Assembly (NCBI RefSeq): GCF_003001675.1 | Contig: NZ_PVYW01000010.1 | Coordinates: 62,001-126,000, forward strand | Source of the DNA: Cohnella sp. SGD-V74 | Lineage (GTDB): Bacteria; Bacillota; Bacilli; Paenibacillales; Paenibacillaceae | Length of the DNA stretch: 64,000 nt | Direction: 5' to 3' | Part shown: positions 23,131 through 31,416 of the stretch, piece after piece | Numbering within the stretch: position 1 is the stretch's first letter | How the letters are laid out: every line of letters starts with the position of its first letter | Notes under the pieces: generated by a model | Database searches by the model: none | The model's input: the letters and a program-made list of their open reading frames with translations, nothing else | Told to the model about the DNA's origin: nothing | Translations under genes and position numbers: made by a program

Positions 23131-25020
23131 TTGAACAAGCAAATATCCGAAGCCGAGCTGAAGAGGTTGATCCATCAGCTGGACATCGGCGGCGAGGACG
23201 CGGACGGGGAGGAAGACGCCTCGGCCGCGCCCGGCGAGAGGGACGAGAACGGACAACTCGTCAAGCAGGACGGTTCGATCCGGATTCGCAACCAGCAAAT
23301 CCACGTTCAGGATCCGATCGCAGGGGGAGAATATGCCGTCATCTATCCGATGAGCCCGGTCAGACTGTTCGTCAACGAGCAGGAAGTCGTCTGGGAGGCC
23401 CCGGTGCGGGCTTCGGACCGGATTTCCTGGAAGGTGGAAGAGCAGCCGTTATTCGAGATAACCATTTCCGAGGACAAGCTGCTGGCCCATCTGCGGCTGT
23501 TCGCGACGGAGCGCTATGCGTCAAGGCTCGTCGACGCCGGACCCGATCGGAGGGTCATCGTGCGCGCGGAGGACGACGAGAGCATCGTGCTGAAGACGGT
23601 GCAGCTCGCCGACGTGGTGGCGAAGCTCGAGGAGATGTCGATCAAGTCCCGGATCGAATTCGCCGCCATTCAGCGAGAGCTGCTGGAGCCTACCTACGAG
23701 CCGATTGTCGTGGCCAGCGGCAAGGCGCCGGCGGATGGCGAGGACGCCAGGCTTGAAATCTATTTCGACCAGCAGGTGCGCAGCGAGTTCTTCGAAGTGG
23801 ACGGCGCGATCGATTTCCGCAACCATCTCCGCATTCCGACCGTGCAGAAGGGCGATCTGATGGCGCGGAAAATTCCGATGGTGGACGGAACCGCCGGATA
23901 CGATGTGCTGGGCAACGTCACGCTGCCGAAGCCGCCCAAGGATCTGTTCATTCTGGCCAAGCCGAACGTGGAGCTGACGGCGGACGGAAGAGTGATTGCG
24001 AGAAAGCAGGGAAGGCCAAGAATCACGGGCGGGAAAATCAAGACGCTGGACGTCTCGACCTCGTACGTCGTTTCGGGCAACGTGGACATCTCGACCGGCA
24101 ACATCGTTTTTTCAGGGGATGTGATCGTCTGCGGCGACGTTACCGACAACATGATCGTCGAGTCGCTCGGCAACGTATACGTCTACGGCCATGTGTTCAA
24201 TTCGACGATTACGGCGACGGGAAGCATCAACGTGCGGGGCAACGTCATTTCGAGCCGGCTCTACTCCGGTTATTTCGGCGTGTTGTTCAACCGTCTCTAT
24301 CATACGTCGAAGCAATTGTGCGATTCGATAGAGAAGCTGCTCGCGGCCTCCAAGCTGCTGGAGGAGGCGCTCGAAGCGAAACGGCAGCCGGTGCGGTTCG
24401 GCCAGATCGTGCAGCTTCTGCTCGAGACGAAGATGAGGGATATTTTGCCGGCGATCAAGGAGCTGCAGTTCGTCATCTCGAACATTCGCAATATCCGGCA
24501 GACGGAATACGAGAAGCTGAAGGAAATCTCGGAAATGTTCACGAAGCCGACGAAGCTGATCGAATCGGCGACCCGGGAGTTCGTTCAAGGCTTCCTCGCC
24601 CTGCTTCAGGACACTCACGGGGAAGTGGCCCGGATGCAGGAGGAGCAGGTGGAGATCAGCATCAACCAATGTCAGGGCGGCGAGCTGAAATCCAACGGGG
24701 ACATCGTCATCCATCGCGACGGCGTGCTGCTCTGCGAGCTGTTCTCCGCCCGGAACATCGTCTTCCTCTCGGAGCAGGGGATCTGTCGGGGCTCGCGTCT
24801 TGACGCCGGCGACAGCATCCGGGCGTCGATCGTCGGCGGACAGACCGGGGCCATCTCCGTGCTGAAGGCCAGGCGCAAGGTGCAAATCCGCAAAATGTAC
24901 TCGGGAAGAATTTGTGTCGGGAAGTACTGCAAGGACGTCTTCGAGCCGATCGAGCAGACGATCTTCGACGTTCAAGCCTTGAAGAGATATTCCGAACCGG
25001 ACGACAAGCGTGCAACATAA
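23131..25020 (+). CDS. DUF342/FapA-family protein under c-di-GMP control
   Basis: About 629 aa. The middle part (about residues 180-400) is the DUF342 beta-helical, polymer-forming region with LMARKIPMVDGTAGYDVLGN, KQGRPRITGGKI and repeated GNVDIS/GDVIVCGDV/GNVYVYGHV turns. A coiled-coil stretch follows (about residues 405-530), and the C-terminus returns to beta-helix (CQGGELKSNGDIVIHRDG). Family members are linked to flagellar assembly and surface functions. TTG 23131 has GAGGTG six nt upstream and is preferred over GTG 23122. It is the first gene after the riboswitch and 25 bp before an HD-GYP gene. Confidence 0.85.
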   Translation: MNKQISEAELKRLIHQLDIGGEDADGEEDASAAPGERDENGQLVKQDGSIRIRNQQIHVQDPIAGGEYAVIYPMSPVRLFVNEQEVVWEAPVRASDRISWKVEEQPLFEITISEDKLLAHLRLFATERYASRLVDAGPDRRVIVRAEDDESIVLKTVQLADVVAKLEEMSIKSRIEFAAIQRELLEPTYEPIVVASGKAPADGEDARLEIYFDQQVRSEFFEVDGAIDFRNHLRIPTVQKGDLMARKIPMVDGTAGYDVLGNVTLPKPPKDLFILAKPNVELTADGRVIARKQGRPRITGGKIKTLDVSTSYVVSGNVDISTGNIVFSGDVIVCGDVTDNMIVESLGNVYVYGHVFNSTITATGSINVRGNVISSRLYSGYFGVLFNRLYHTSKQLCDSIEKLLAASKLLEEALEAKRQPVRFGQIVQLLLETKMRDILPAIKELQFVISNIRNIRQTEYEKLKEISEMFTKPTKLIESATREFVQGFLALLQDTHGEVARMQEEQVEISINQCQGGELKSNGDIVIHRDGVLLCELFSARNIVFLSEQGICRGSRLDAGDSIRASIVGGQTGAISVLKARRKVQIRKMYSGRICVGKYCKDVFEPIEQTIFDVQALKRYSEPDDKRAT

Positions 25021-25045
25021 TGACAAGCAGATGGTGGGATAAAAC

Positions 25046-26047
25046 ATGCTGGCAGGTCAACTGAAGACATACGTCGGAATGAGGGTCAACCGCAATATCT
25101 ACAACGGCAGCGGAACGTTGATTGTTCCCGTCTCCCGGGTGCTTACGGATCGCGACGTCAATCTGCTTGCGAGGCAGGGGATCGCCTTGAGCGAGCAGGA
25201 TGTGGAGGCCGTGTCGGTCGTCCATCTGGTCGATTCGGCGGTTCGGGAGGTGCGGGAGCTGTTCGAATACGCCAAGCAGACGGACCGGATTCCGTTCGCG
25301 CGCGTCCGGGAGCAGATCGTTCCGCTCATCCTCGAGCTGAGCAATCACCCGAACTTGAATCAGATTTTTCGTTATCTGGAAGTCCATGACGAGTATGTCT
25401 ATCGCCATAGCGTCGCGGTGGGGATACTGTCGAAGTTGATCGGCAAGACCAAAGGATTCGACGACGGGGAGCTGCTGGAGCTCACGATCGCGGGCTTCCT
25501 TCACGATATCGGAAAATCACGGGTGCCGGGAGCAATTCTGAACAAGCCGGGGCGGCTGACGGAAGAGGAGTTTCGCATCGTGAAGGAGCATACGGTGTTC
25601 GGCTACGAGATTTTGAAAAAGTCGGACGGCGTCCCCGAGCGCTACGCTTACGTGGCGCTGCAGCACCACGAGCGCGAGGACGGGAGCGGCTACCCGCTCG
25701 GTCTCCGGGGAGGCTCGATCGACGTGTTCAGCAAGATCGTCGCCGTAGCCGACGTGTTCCACGCGATGATGTCCAAGCGGGTATACAAGAGCCCTCTCCC
25801 GCTCTTCCAGGTGCTGAAGGAGCTGGCGGACAACGTCTACGGCTCGCTCGAGCCCGGGATCACGATCGCCTTCCTCAAGCGGATCATGGACATGCTGATC
25901 GGCAACCGGGCGGTGCTGACGGACGGGCGCGAAGGCAGAATCGTCATGGTGAATGCGGGCGATCCCGTTCGCCCCGTCGTCGAGGTGGACGGGCAGTATA
26001 TCGATCTGAGCGTGGAGCGTTCGATCGAGCTGGACAGAATCATCTAG
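25046..26047 (+). CDS. HD-GYP domain c-di-GMP phosphodiesterase
   Basis: A 333-aa cytosolic protein. The N-terminal 90 residues match the DUF3391-like segment often preceding HD-GYP. The catalytic domain (about residues 115-300) has HSVAVG, FLHDIGKSRVPGAILNKPG (HD motif), EHTVFGYEIL, the signature HHEREDGSGYPLGLRGGSI and VADVFHAM. All metal ligands appear present, so it should hydrolyse c-di-GMP to pGpG/GMP. It is co-transcribed with the DUF342 gene behind a c-di-GMP riboswitch. Its TAG stop coincides with the first G of an inserted repeat element. Confidence 0.93.
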   Translation: MLAGQLKTYVGMRVNRNIYNGSGTLIVPVSRVLTDRDVNLLARQGIALSEQDVEAVSVVHLVDSAVREVRELFEYAKQTDRIPFARVREQIVPLILELSNHPNLNQIFRYLEVHDEYVYRHSVAVGILSKLIGKTKGFDDGELLELTIAGFLHDIGKSRVPGAILNKPGRLTEEEFRIVKEHTVFGYEILKKSDGVPERYAYVALQHHEREDGSGYPLGLRGGSIDVFSKIVAVADVFHAMMSKRVYKSPLPLFQVLKELADNVYGSLEPGITIAFLKRIMDMLIGNRAVLTDGREGRIVMVNAGDPVRPVVEVDGQYIDLSVERSIELDRII

Positions 26048-26566
26048 TAGAGCGCCCCCGAAGTAACGTAACCAATCTAGGCTGACTCAGGCTTGCTGAG
26101 TCGGGTTGGAGCATCGAAGGGGACGTCAGAGTAGCTGCAACCGCGCTGAGTCGGGTTGGAGCAGCGAATGAGCTGGTAGAGTCGCTGCAACCGTGCTGAG
26201 TCGGGTTGGAGCATCGAACGAGCTGGTAGAGTAGCTGCAGCCGCGCTGAGTCGGGTTGGAGCGACGAATGAGCTGGTAGAGTAGCTGCAACCGCGCGGAG
26301 TCGGGTTGGAGCATCGAAGGGGACGTCAGAGTAGCTGCAACCGCGCTGAGTCGGGTTGGAGCGGCGAATGAGCTGGTAGAGTAGCTGCAACCGCGCTGTG
26401 TCGGGTTGGAGCGACGAAAGGGCCGGTAGAGTAGCTGCAACCGTGCTGAGTCGGGTTGGAGCATCGAATGGGGCGTCAGAGTAGCTGCAACCGCGCTGAG
26501 TGTGGTTGGAGAGTAAGATTGCATCGGCTTCGAGCGCAATCGCATTTTACTTCTGGAATGCTCTAC
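26047..26566. mobile_element. Repeat-bearing MITE-like element, long copy
   Basis: A 520-bp element flanked by TA on both sides (26045-26046 and 26567-26568) within CTAG. The termini are imperfect inverted repeats: GTAGAGCGCCCCCGAAGTAA at the left and the complement of TTACTTCTGGAATGCTCTAC at the right. Inside are a GACTCAG/CTGAGTC hairpin, eight 50-bp tandem repeats and a GATTGC/GCAATC hairpin. No transposase is encoded. A shorter relative is at 60972-61203. The first G completes the TAG stop of the HD-GYP gene. Confidence 0.75.
26097..26510. repeat. 50-bp tandem repeats, about eight units
   Basis: TGAGTCGGGTTGGAGC recurs at exactly 50-bp intervals (26097, 26147, 26197, 26247, 26297, 26347, 26397, 26447) with a partial unit at 26497. 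Units differ at a few positions (ATGAGCTGGTAGAG versus GGGGACGTCAGAG). Each can fold GGTTGGAGC against GCTGCAACC. There are no unique spacers, so it is not a CRISPR array. Confidence 0.9.
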
Positions 26567-26568
26567 TA

Positions 26569-26730
26569 GGGCGTGTGCGCAACCCACTCAGAGGCATCTA
26601 TCGCCGCCTTTTCGCCCCCCCTGCTGCGTCTCTTTTGCTTGACGTACTTCCGGTACGCCTTCACAAAAGTTCCTTGCATGGAACGAAAATTCGGCAACAT
26701 CTGTTATCCTCGGAGGTTGCAGACACGCCC
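26569..26730. mobile_element. MITE copy 1 (GGGCGTGT family)
   Basis: A 162-bp element with GGGCGTGTGCGCAAC at the left and TTGCAGACACGCCC at the right, flanked by TA at 26567-26568 and 26731-26732. It shares the first TA with the preceding tandem-repeat element. Internal GTTCC-N6-GGAAC and CTTTTG...CAAAAG hairpins are conserved in all four copies. It encodes no transposase. Confidence 0.85.
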
Positions 26731-26740
26731 TAGGCTTCGG

Positions 26741-27427
26741 TCACAGCTTCAGCCACCAGACGCCCGCGCATTCGGGCAGGCGGGAGAGCTTGTCGGCCGC
26801 GACCCGGTCGGCGAGTTCGTCCCCGAAGAAGAAGCGGGTCAGCCGTTCGGCTTGGCCGGCGTCGTCGAACTCGTAGTCGGTCCGAATCCAGCGATGGGAG
26901 AAGCCGTACGCATCCGTCAGCTTGCGATAGTAGGGAAGCAGAAACTCCGGCGGAGTCGGGATTTCATATCCGGTGCCCATCGTCTCGAAGAGGATGACCG
27001 TGCCTCCCGGACGAAGGACGCGCTTGATTTCACCGATGACTTGCTCCAGGTTTCGCTCCCAATCGGGAACGTTGACGCTGGCGAGATAGCAGACGCTCCA
27101 GCCCGCGACGATCAGATCGGCGCTGCCGCCCTGCAGCGGAAGCTCGCGGTGGTCGGCGACCCGGACCGACCAATTGTCGAGGCCGGCAGCCCGGAGTCGT
27201 TCGGCTGTGACGCGGAGCATCGCCTCCGCGGCATCCAGGGCGACCAATGAGTTGGCAACCGGGGCAAGCGCGGCCGACAACCTCCCGGTTCCGGCTCCCA
27301 AGTCGACGACGTCCAGTCCTCTGACGGGGACGATTTCCTCGATAACGGACAGCAGGTCGGGCTGCCTGGCGATCATTTCGTGATATTGCGCGGCTTCTTC
27401 GCGATAAATGGCCTCATGATTCGGCAT
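26741..27427 (-). CDS. Class I SAM-dependent methyltransferase
   Basis: A 228-aa Rossmann-fold methyltransferase. SAM motif I is VVDLGAGTGRLSAAL (about residues 40-54), followed by LVALDAAEAML, ADLIVAGWSVCYLA (motif II/IV) and VLRPGGTVILFETMG (post-motif strand). It overlaps the upstream MerR-methyltransferase gene by 14 bp, so the two are translationally coupled. The substrate is unknown; the UbiE/YrrT-like form suggests a small molecule. Confidence 0.88.
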   Translation of the reverse strand: MPNHEAIYREEAAQYHEMIARQPDLLSVIEEIVPVRGLDVVDLGAGTGRLSAALAPVANSLVALDAAEAMLRVTAERLRAAGLDNWSVRVADHRELPLQGGSADLIVAGWSVCYLASVNVPDWERNLEQVIGEIKRVLRPGGTVILFETMGTGYEIPTPPEFLLPYYRKLTDAYGFSHRWIRTDYEFDDAGQAERLTRFFFGDELADRVAADKLSRLPECAGVWWLKL

Positions 27428-28421
27428 AGCTATTTTCCTCCTTATAGGCGATTAAGACGTGCAGGCGCTCGTTCAGGGAGTGGAGATCGGCGGTATACCC
27501 GTGTTCCGCGAACCAACGGGACAGGGCGCGGGCGGAAGGATAACCGGAGCGGACTTGGGCGTGCTCCTCGGCGTCCATCAGATCGGCGATCGCGATGCGC
27601 CCGGGCGGTTTCAGCACCCGGTCCATCTCTTCCAGAGCGAGCCCCTGCTGGTCTCCGGTCAGATGATGGAACGCGAAGCTGGAGACGACGAAGTCGAACT
27701 GCTCCCGAACGTACGGAAGCGCGAGGAAGTTGCCGAGCCTCGTCTCCATGGCCGGGTGCTTCGCCTGGCACAGCCGGAGCATCTCGCGGGACTGGTCGAC
27801 GCCGGACATCGCGCACCCCAGCTCCAGAAACTTGCCCGCCAGATTGCCTGTTCCCGTTCCGATGTCGAGTCCCCGCTCTCCCTTGGCCGGACGGATGAGC
27901 CGGACGATCCGCTCCAGCGCTTCCCCGTAATCCGCGTAATTCCCCTCGCTCGCGGCCACCCGCTCGTCGTGGGTCGGCGCCAGTCGGTTGAAGTCCCATC
28001 GGTCCTTCCAATTGACCCGTTGTTCCCTGAGCCGCTTCGAGGCGCTGGCCAGTCCGAAAATATGCTCGAGCGGCAGCGAGCGTTCGTTCTTCAGCAGCTC
28101 GATCATACGGTCGGTCGTTTCCACGATTTGCTTGATCTGCAGCCACTCCGACATCAGAATCGACCGCTGGAGCTCCAGGTAATACTGGAGCTCCTCCATG
28201 CCGTCGGCTTCCCATTTTTCCAGCGCCTGCTTGATGTCGGACAGGGACATGCCCGATTCTCGCAAAGACACGATCGTTTGCAGCCGCCATATATCTTGCT
28301 CCGAGAACGTGCGGTAACGGTTGGCTTCCTGCTTGGCGGGCGACAGCAGGCCCTTTTTCTCATAAAAGCGAATGGCCCGCGGAGTGATGCCCAGCTTGTC
28401 CGCCGCTTCTTTGATATTCAC
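27414..28421 (-). CDS. MerR regulator fused to a SAM methyltransferase
   Basis: A 335-aa two-domain protein. Residues 1-70 are a MerR winged helix (IKEAADKLGITPRAIRFYEKKGLLSPAKQEANRYR is the canonical pattern) and about 75-125 its coiled-coil dimer helix. From about residue 165 there is a class I methyltransferase with ERGLDIGTGTGNLAGKFLELG, VVSSFAFHHLTGDQ and VLKPPGRIAIADLMD. The methyltransferase takes the place of the usual effector domain, so SAM or the methyl acceptor may be the signal. It is coupled to a second methyltransferase gene downstream. Confidence 0.88.
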   Translation of the reverse strand: MNIKEAADKLGITPRAIRFYEKKGLLSPAKQEANRYRTFSEQDIWRLQTIVSLRESGMSLSDIKQALEKWEADGMEELQYYLELQRSILMSEWLQIKQIVETTDRMIELLKNERSLPLEHIFGLASASKRLREQRVNWKDRWDFNRLAPTHDERVAASEGNYADYGEALERIVRLIRPAKGERGLDIGTGTGNLAGKFLELGCAMSGVDQSREMLRLCQAKHPAMETRLGNFLALPYVREQFDFVVSSFAFHHLTGDQQGLALEEMDRVLKPPGRIAIADLMDAEEHAQVRSGYPSARALSRWFAEHGYTADLHSLNERLHVLIAYKEENSYAES

Positions 28422-28514
28422 GCCGATTCCCCCTTGGCTTCTATTCTAAACGTTGTCCCAACGTCAAAGTAAAGGGGGAATCAGACCTAAGATGTTGCAA
28501 GTTGTTAAGCGGCG

Positions 28515-29705
28515 CTACGGGCGGGTCGCCGCGATCGCGCACGCGTAGGAGACGAGCAGGAGAAGGGCCAGCGCTCCGAAGGCGATCAAGGCGCTCCCGG
28601 CGTGGAGCAGGCGAAGCGAGACGAGCGGACCGAGCGTGGCGCCGAGGAACAGAATAAACGAGTACATCGCCATCGCGGCGCCTCGCGCCGATCCGGCCTG
28701 CTGGCCCGCGAGGGAGACGAGCGTCGGGATGAGCACGGAGATGCCGGCGACGAAAACGACGCTGGAGACGACGAGGGCGGCCAAGCTCGCGGATAAGCCG
28801 ATCGCCGCCAAGCCGACTGACGCTCCGAGCAGCGCGGCCTTCAGCATGCGCGGCAGCCCGAAGCGGGCGGCGAGCGCCCCGGTGAACGGGGAGAGCGCCA
28901 TGCCGACGATGCCGGCGGCCCGCACGAGCATGATCCCGTCGGCGTCCAGGCTGTAGGGCGGAGCGGCTAAGACGCTTCCCAAGGCCGCGTACATGCCCAC
29001 GAAGACGAGGAACAGGGTCAGGGCGATGAAGAAGAGCAGCGCGAGTCTCTTGTTGCGAAGCAGGGCTCCGATCTGGCGATAGATAGGGAGCCTCTCCGAT
29101 TCGCCTCCTCCGCGGCCGCTCGCCGGAGCGAACAGCCCGAGCAGAGCCGCCGAGATCAGATAGGCGGCTCCGAGCACGTAGAACGCGTACGGCCAGCCCG
29201 GCGCCGGGAGCATCAGACTGCCGAATACTTGGCCGACGATGCCCGCGAGCAGGAAGCCGGTGCTGAGAAAGCCGACGGTTGCGATCCGTTTGTCCGCCGG
29301 GTAAACCTCGGCGATATAGGTCAGCGCGTTGGGCGCAAAGGTCGCAGCGACAAACCCCTGCGCCGCCCGCATGGCGATGACGCCGGGCAGGCTGTCCATC
29401 AGGCCGATCAAGGGCGTGACGAGACCCAGAATGGCAAGTCCGGCCACCATGATCCGCCAAGTGCCGTAACGCGCCGCCAGCGGGGCAAGGAGGAGGAAGC
29501 CGGCGGCGTAAGCGAAGGAGAAGCCGCTGCTGGTCCATGCCGCGAGCTCGGCGGAGACGGCGAAAGTTTCCGCGAACATGGCATTCATCGGCAGGGCGAC
29601 GTACAGGCTGGAGACGACGGCGACGCCGCACCAGACGAGCACCGCGGTGGCGACCGGAAGCCGGTACAGGGAGAGGGCTTGCGCTTCGGCGGCTGATTTG
29701 GGCAT
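28515..29705 (-). CDS. MFS transporter
   Basis: A 396-aa major facilitator with about 12 predicted hydrophobic segments, beginning at VATAVLVWCGVAVVSSLYVALPM. Motif A-like LLAPLAARYGTWRIMVAG follows TM2. ATG 29705 has AAGGAG 8 nt upstream; the upstream start at 29747 lacks one. It resembles the AraJ/YybF-type drug or sugar efflux group. The substrate is unknown. It is divergent from an SDR gene. Confidence 0.88.
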   Translation of the reverse strand: MPKSAAEAQALSLYRLPVATAVLVWCGVAVVSSLYVALPMNAMFAETFAVSAELAAWTSSGFSFAYAAGFLLLAPLAARYGTWRIMVAGLAILGLVTPLIGLMDSLPGVIAMRAAQGFVAATFAPNALTYIAEVYPADKRIATVGFLSTGFLLAGIVGQVFGSLMLPAPGWPYAFYVLGAAYLISAALLGLFAPASGRGGGESERLPIYRQIGALLRNKRLALLFFIALTLFLVFVGMYAALGSVLAAPPYSLDADGIMLVRAAGIVGMALSPFTGALAARFGLPRMLKAALLGASVGLAAIGLSASLAALVVSSVVFVAGISVLIPTLVSLAGQQAGSARGAAMAMYSFILFLGATLGPLVSLRLLHAGSALIAFGALALLLLVSYACAIAATRP

Positions 29706-29851
29706 GCGGGAAGCTCCTTTCGGGTTCGTGTTCCGGGCGATTGTCATTTTTTATATGACGGAAACGATGACCCTGATCACTACAAACCAAAAAAATCCAA
29801 AAATATAATGGGGAGGCAAGTCCAAATCGATTCAAGGGAGCGATCAAGGGA

Positions 29852-30577
29852 ATGGGCAATTCGACAGTCGCGCTCGTCACCGGCGGCAATCAGGGAATCG
29901 GCTTCGAGATTTGCCGGCAGCTGGGGCGGAAGGGGATCACGGTAATCATAGGCGCCCGGGATGCGGGCAAAGGCGAACGGGCGGCGGACAAGCTGGCTGA
30001 GGAAGGAATACGGTCGCATTCGGTTCAACTCGACGTAACCGACCAGCAAACGGTCGAGAAGGCCCGGGAATTCGTGGAGGCCGAGTTCGGCAAATTGGAC
30101 GTGCTGGTCAACAACGCGGGTATCTTCCTGCCGGAGGGGCTGCCGAGCGAGACGGACGTGAACCGGCTCAAGGAAATCTACGAGACGAACGTGTTCGGCG
30201 TGTTCCGGGTCACGCAGGCGATGCTTCCCCTTCTTCGCAAGTCCGAGGCCGGGCGGATCGTGAACATGTCCAGCTCGCTCGGCTCGCTGAGCCTGAACGG
30301 AGATCCGGATTTCGAACTGGCTTCCTTTCTCGTTCTGGGCTACAACTCCTCGAAGACAGCGGTCAACGCGCTTACGGTATTCTTCGCGAACGAGCTGCGA
30401 GGCACGAACATTCTCGTCAATTCGGCCGACCCCGGCTACTGCGCGACGAATATGACGAATTACGCGGGAGGCCGGTCTGCCGAGGAGGGAGCGCGGGCCG
30501 CGGTCAGGCTGGCGACGCTGTCCGACGGCGAAGCTACAGGCGGATTCTTCGACGAGAAGGGCAGGGTAGCTTGGTAG
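29852..30577 (+). CDS. Short-chain dehydrogenase, carbonyl-reductase-like
   Basis: A 241-aa SDR. The NADP-type cofactor motif is TGGNQGIGFEICRQLGRKG (about residues 10-28) with ARDAGKG after strand 2. NNAGIF, NMSSSLGSL and the catalytic YNSSKTAVNALT (YxxxK) are present, and DPGYCATNM closes the substrate loop. Length and the NQGIG form resemble plant/bacterial carbonyl reductases. The promoter region is A+T-rich and shared with the divergent MFS gene. Confidence 0.92.
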   Translation: MGNSTVALVTGGNQGIGFEICRQLGRKGITVIIGARDAGKGERAADKLAEEGIRSHSVQLDVTDQQTVEKAREFVEAEFGKLDVLVNNAGIFLPEGLPSETDVNRLKEIYETNVFGVFRVTQAMLPLLRKSEAGRIVNMSSSLGSLSLNGDPDFELASFLVLGYNSSKTAVNALTVFFANELRGTNILVNSADPGYCATNMTNYAGGRSAEEGARAAVRLATLSDGEATGGFFDEKGRVAW

Positions 30578-30721
30578 TATGGCAGCCAGAGAGTTGGAAA
30601 CCGGAAACTAGAGACCTTAGAGACCTAGAAGCTGGAGGCGTGCCGCCTTGCCATCTTGCGCGAAACCGCGGGGGCGTGTAAGGTAACGTTAACGAACGGT
30701 TGACGATGGCAAGGAGGCGGC

Positions 30722-31351
30722 ATGAACATCGATATTTACGGAGCGCTTACCGCCCTGGCGATTGCGGCGGCTCTGCTGGCCGCGGCCTCGATCGTGTGGA
30801 CGAGCTGGCGCAACGGCATTACGCCGATGCCTTCGTCGTTTCTCGTACGGAGAGCGGTAGTCGAGGAATTGAACCGAACGGGGCAAGGAGGCCTGCTCGT
30901 GGAGGCGGGATCGGGATGGGGGACGCTCGGCATCCATCTCGGAAGGCGCTGCAAAGGTTGGAGAGTAGAGGGAGTGGAAAATTCGCCGCTCCCGCTTGCC
31001 GCGTCGAAGATTGCGGCCTGGCTGGCGGCGCGGAAGCGGAGGAGAGCGGGCGATGCGGATGGGTTTGCCGTCTCGTTCCGCAAGGGAGATATCTACGACG
31101 TCTCCTACCGGGAGGCGAGAGCCGTCGTCTGCTATCTGTACCCGGGAGCGATGAAGCGCCTCTCCCCGCTGCTGGCGGAGCAGCTGAGTCCCGGCGCATT
31201 CGTCGTCAGCGTCTGCTTCGCGCTCCCGGACTGGCAGCCGGAGCGGGTCATCACATGCGCGGATCTGTATCGGACTCGAATCTACGTATATAAGTGCGCG
31301 ATGTCGAGTCTGCTTCCCGAGAGGCTGCGTGATCAAAAGCGAACTTTTTGA
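30722..31351 (+). CDS. Membrane-anchored SAM-dependent methyltransferase
   Basis: A 209-aa protein with an N-terminal transmembrane helix (ALTALAIAAALLAAASIVWT, residues 8-27), then a methyltransferase-like Rossmann domain with LLVEAGSGWGTLGIHLG (about residues 58-74) and VEGVENSPLPLAASKIAA. VVCYLYPGAMKRLSPLL matches motif IV/post-IV of this small family. GGCGGC-type purine-poor spacing follows AAGGAGG before the ATG. The last codons fall within a 38-bp sequence repeated at 32548-32585. Confidence 0.8.
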   Translation: MNIDIYGALTALAIAAALLAAASIVWTSWRNGITPMPSSFLVRRAVVEELNRTGQGGLLVEAGSGWGTLGIHLGRRCKGWRVEGVENSPLPLAASKIAAWLAARKRRRAGDADGFAVSFRKGDIYDVSYREARAVVCYLYPGAMKRLSPLLAEQLSPGAFVVSVCFALPDWQPERVITCADLYRTRIYVYKCAMSSLLPERLRDQKRTF

Positions 31352-31353
31352 AC
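31316..31353. repeat. 38-bp dispersed repeat, copy 1
   Basis: It matches 32548-32585 at 36 of 38 positions. It contains GATCAAAAGC and ACTTTTTGAAC, which can form a small AAAAG/CTTTT hairpin. This copy encodes the C-terminal residues of the methyltransferase. Confidence 0.85.
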
Positions 31354-31362
31354 TACCTATCG

Positions 31363-31415
31363 AAATAGGGAGCCGCCCCTCGGGTCTGAATCGACCGGGG
31401 AACGGCTCCCTATTC
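31363..31415. terminator. Hairpin between convergent genes
   Basis: AAATAGGGAGCCG (31363-31375) pairs with CGGCTCCCTATT (31403-31414), with an inner CCCC/GGGG pairing. T tracts are weak on both sides. It serves the convergent methyltransferase and polysaccharide deacetylase genes. Confidence 0.7.
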
Positions 31416-31416
31416 G

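Noticed and set aside
26097..26510. CRISPR array
   Set aside because: The 50-bp units run head to tail with no unique spacers, vary internally, and no cas genes are present.
26573..27250. Open frame starting in MITE copy 1 (also similar starts in copies 2-4)
   Set aside because: The shared peptides (KVPCMERKFGN) are translations of the repeat itself and run antisense into the methyltransferase gene. No transposase motif is present.
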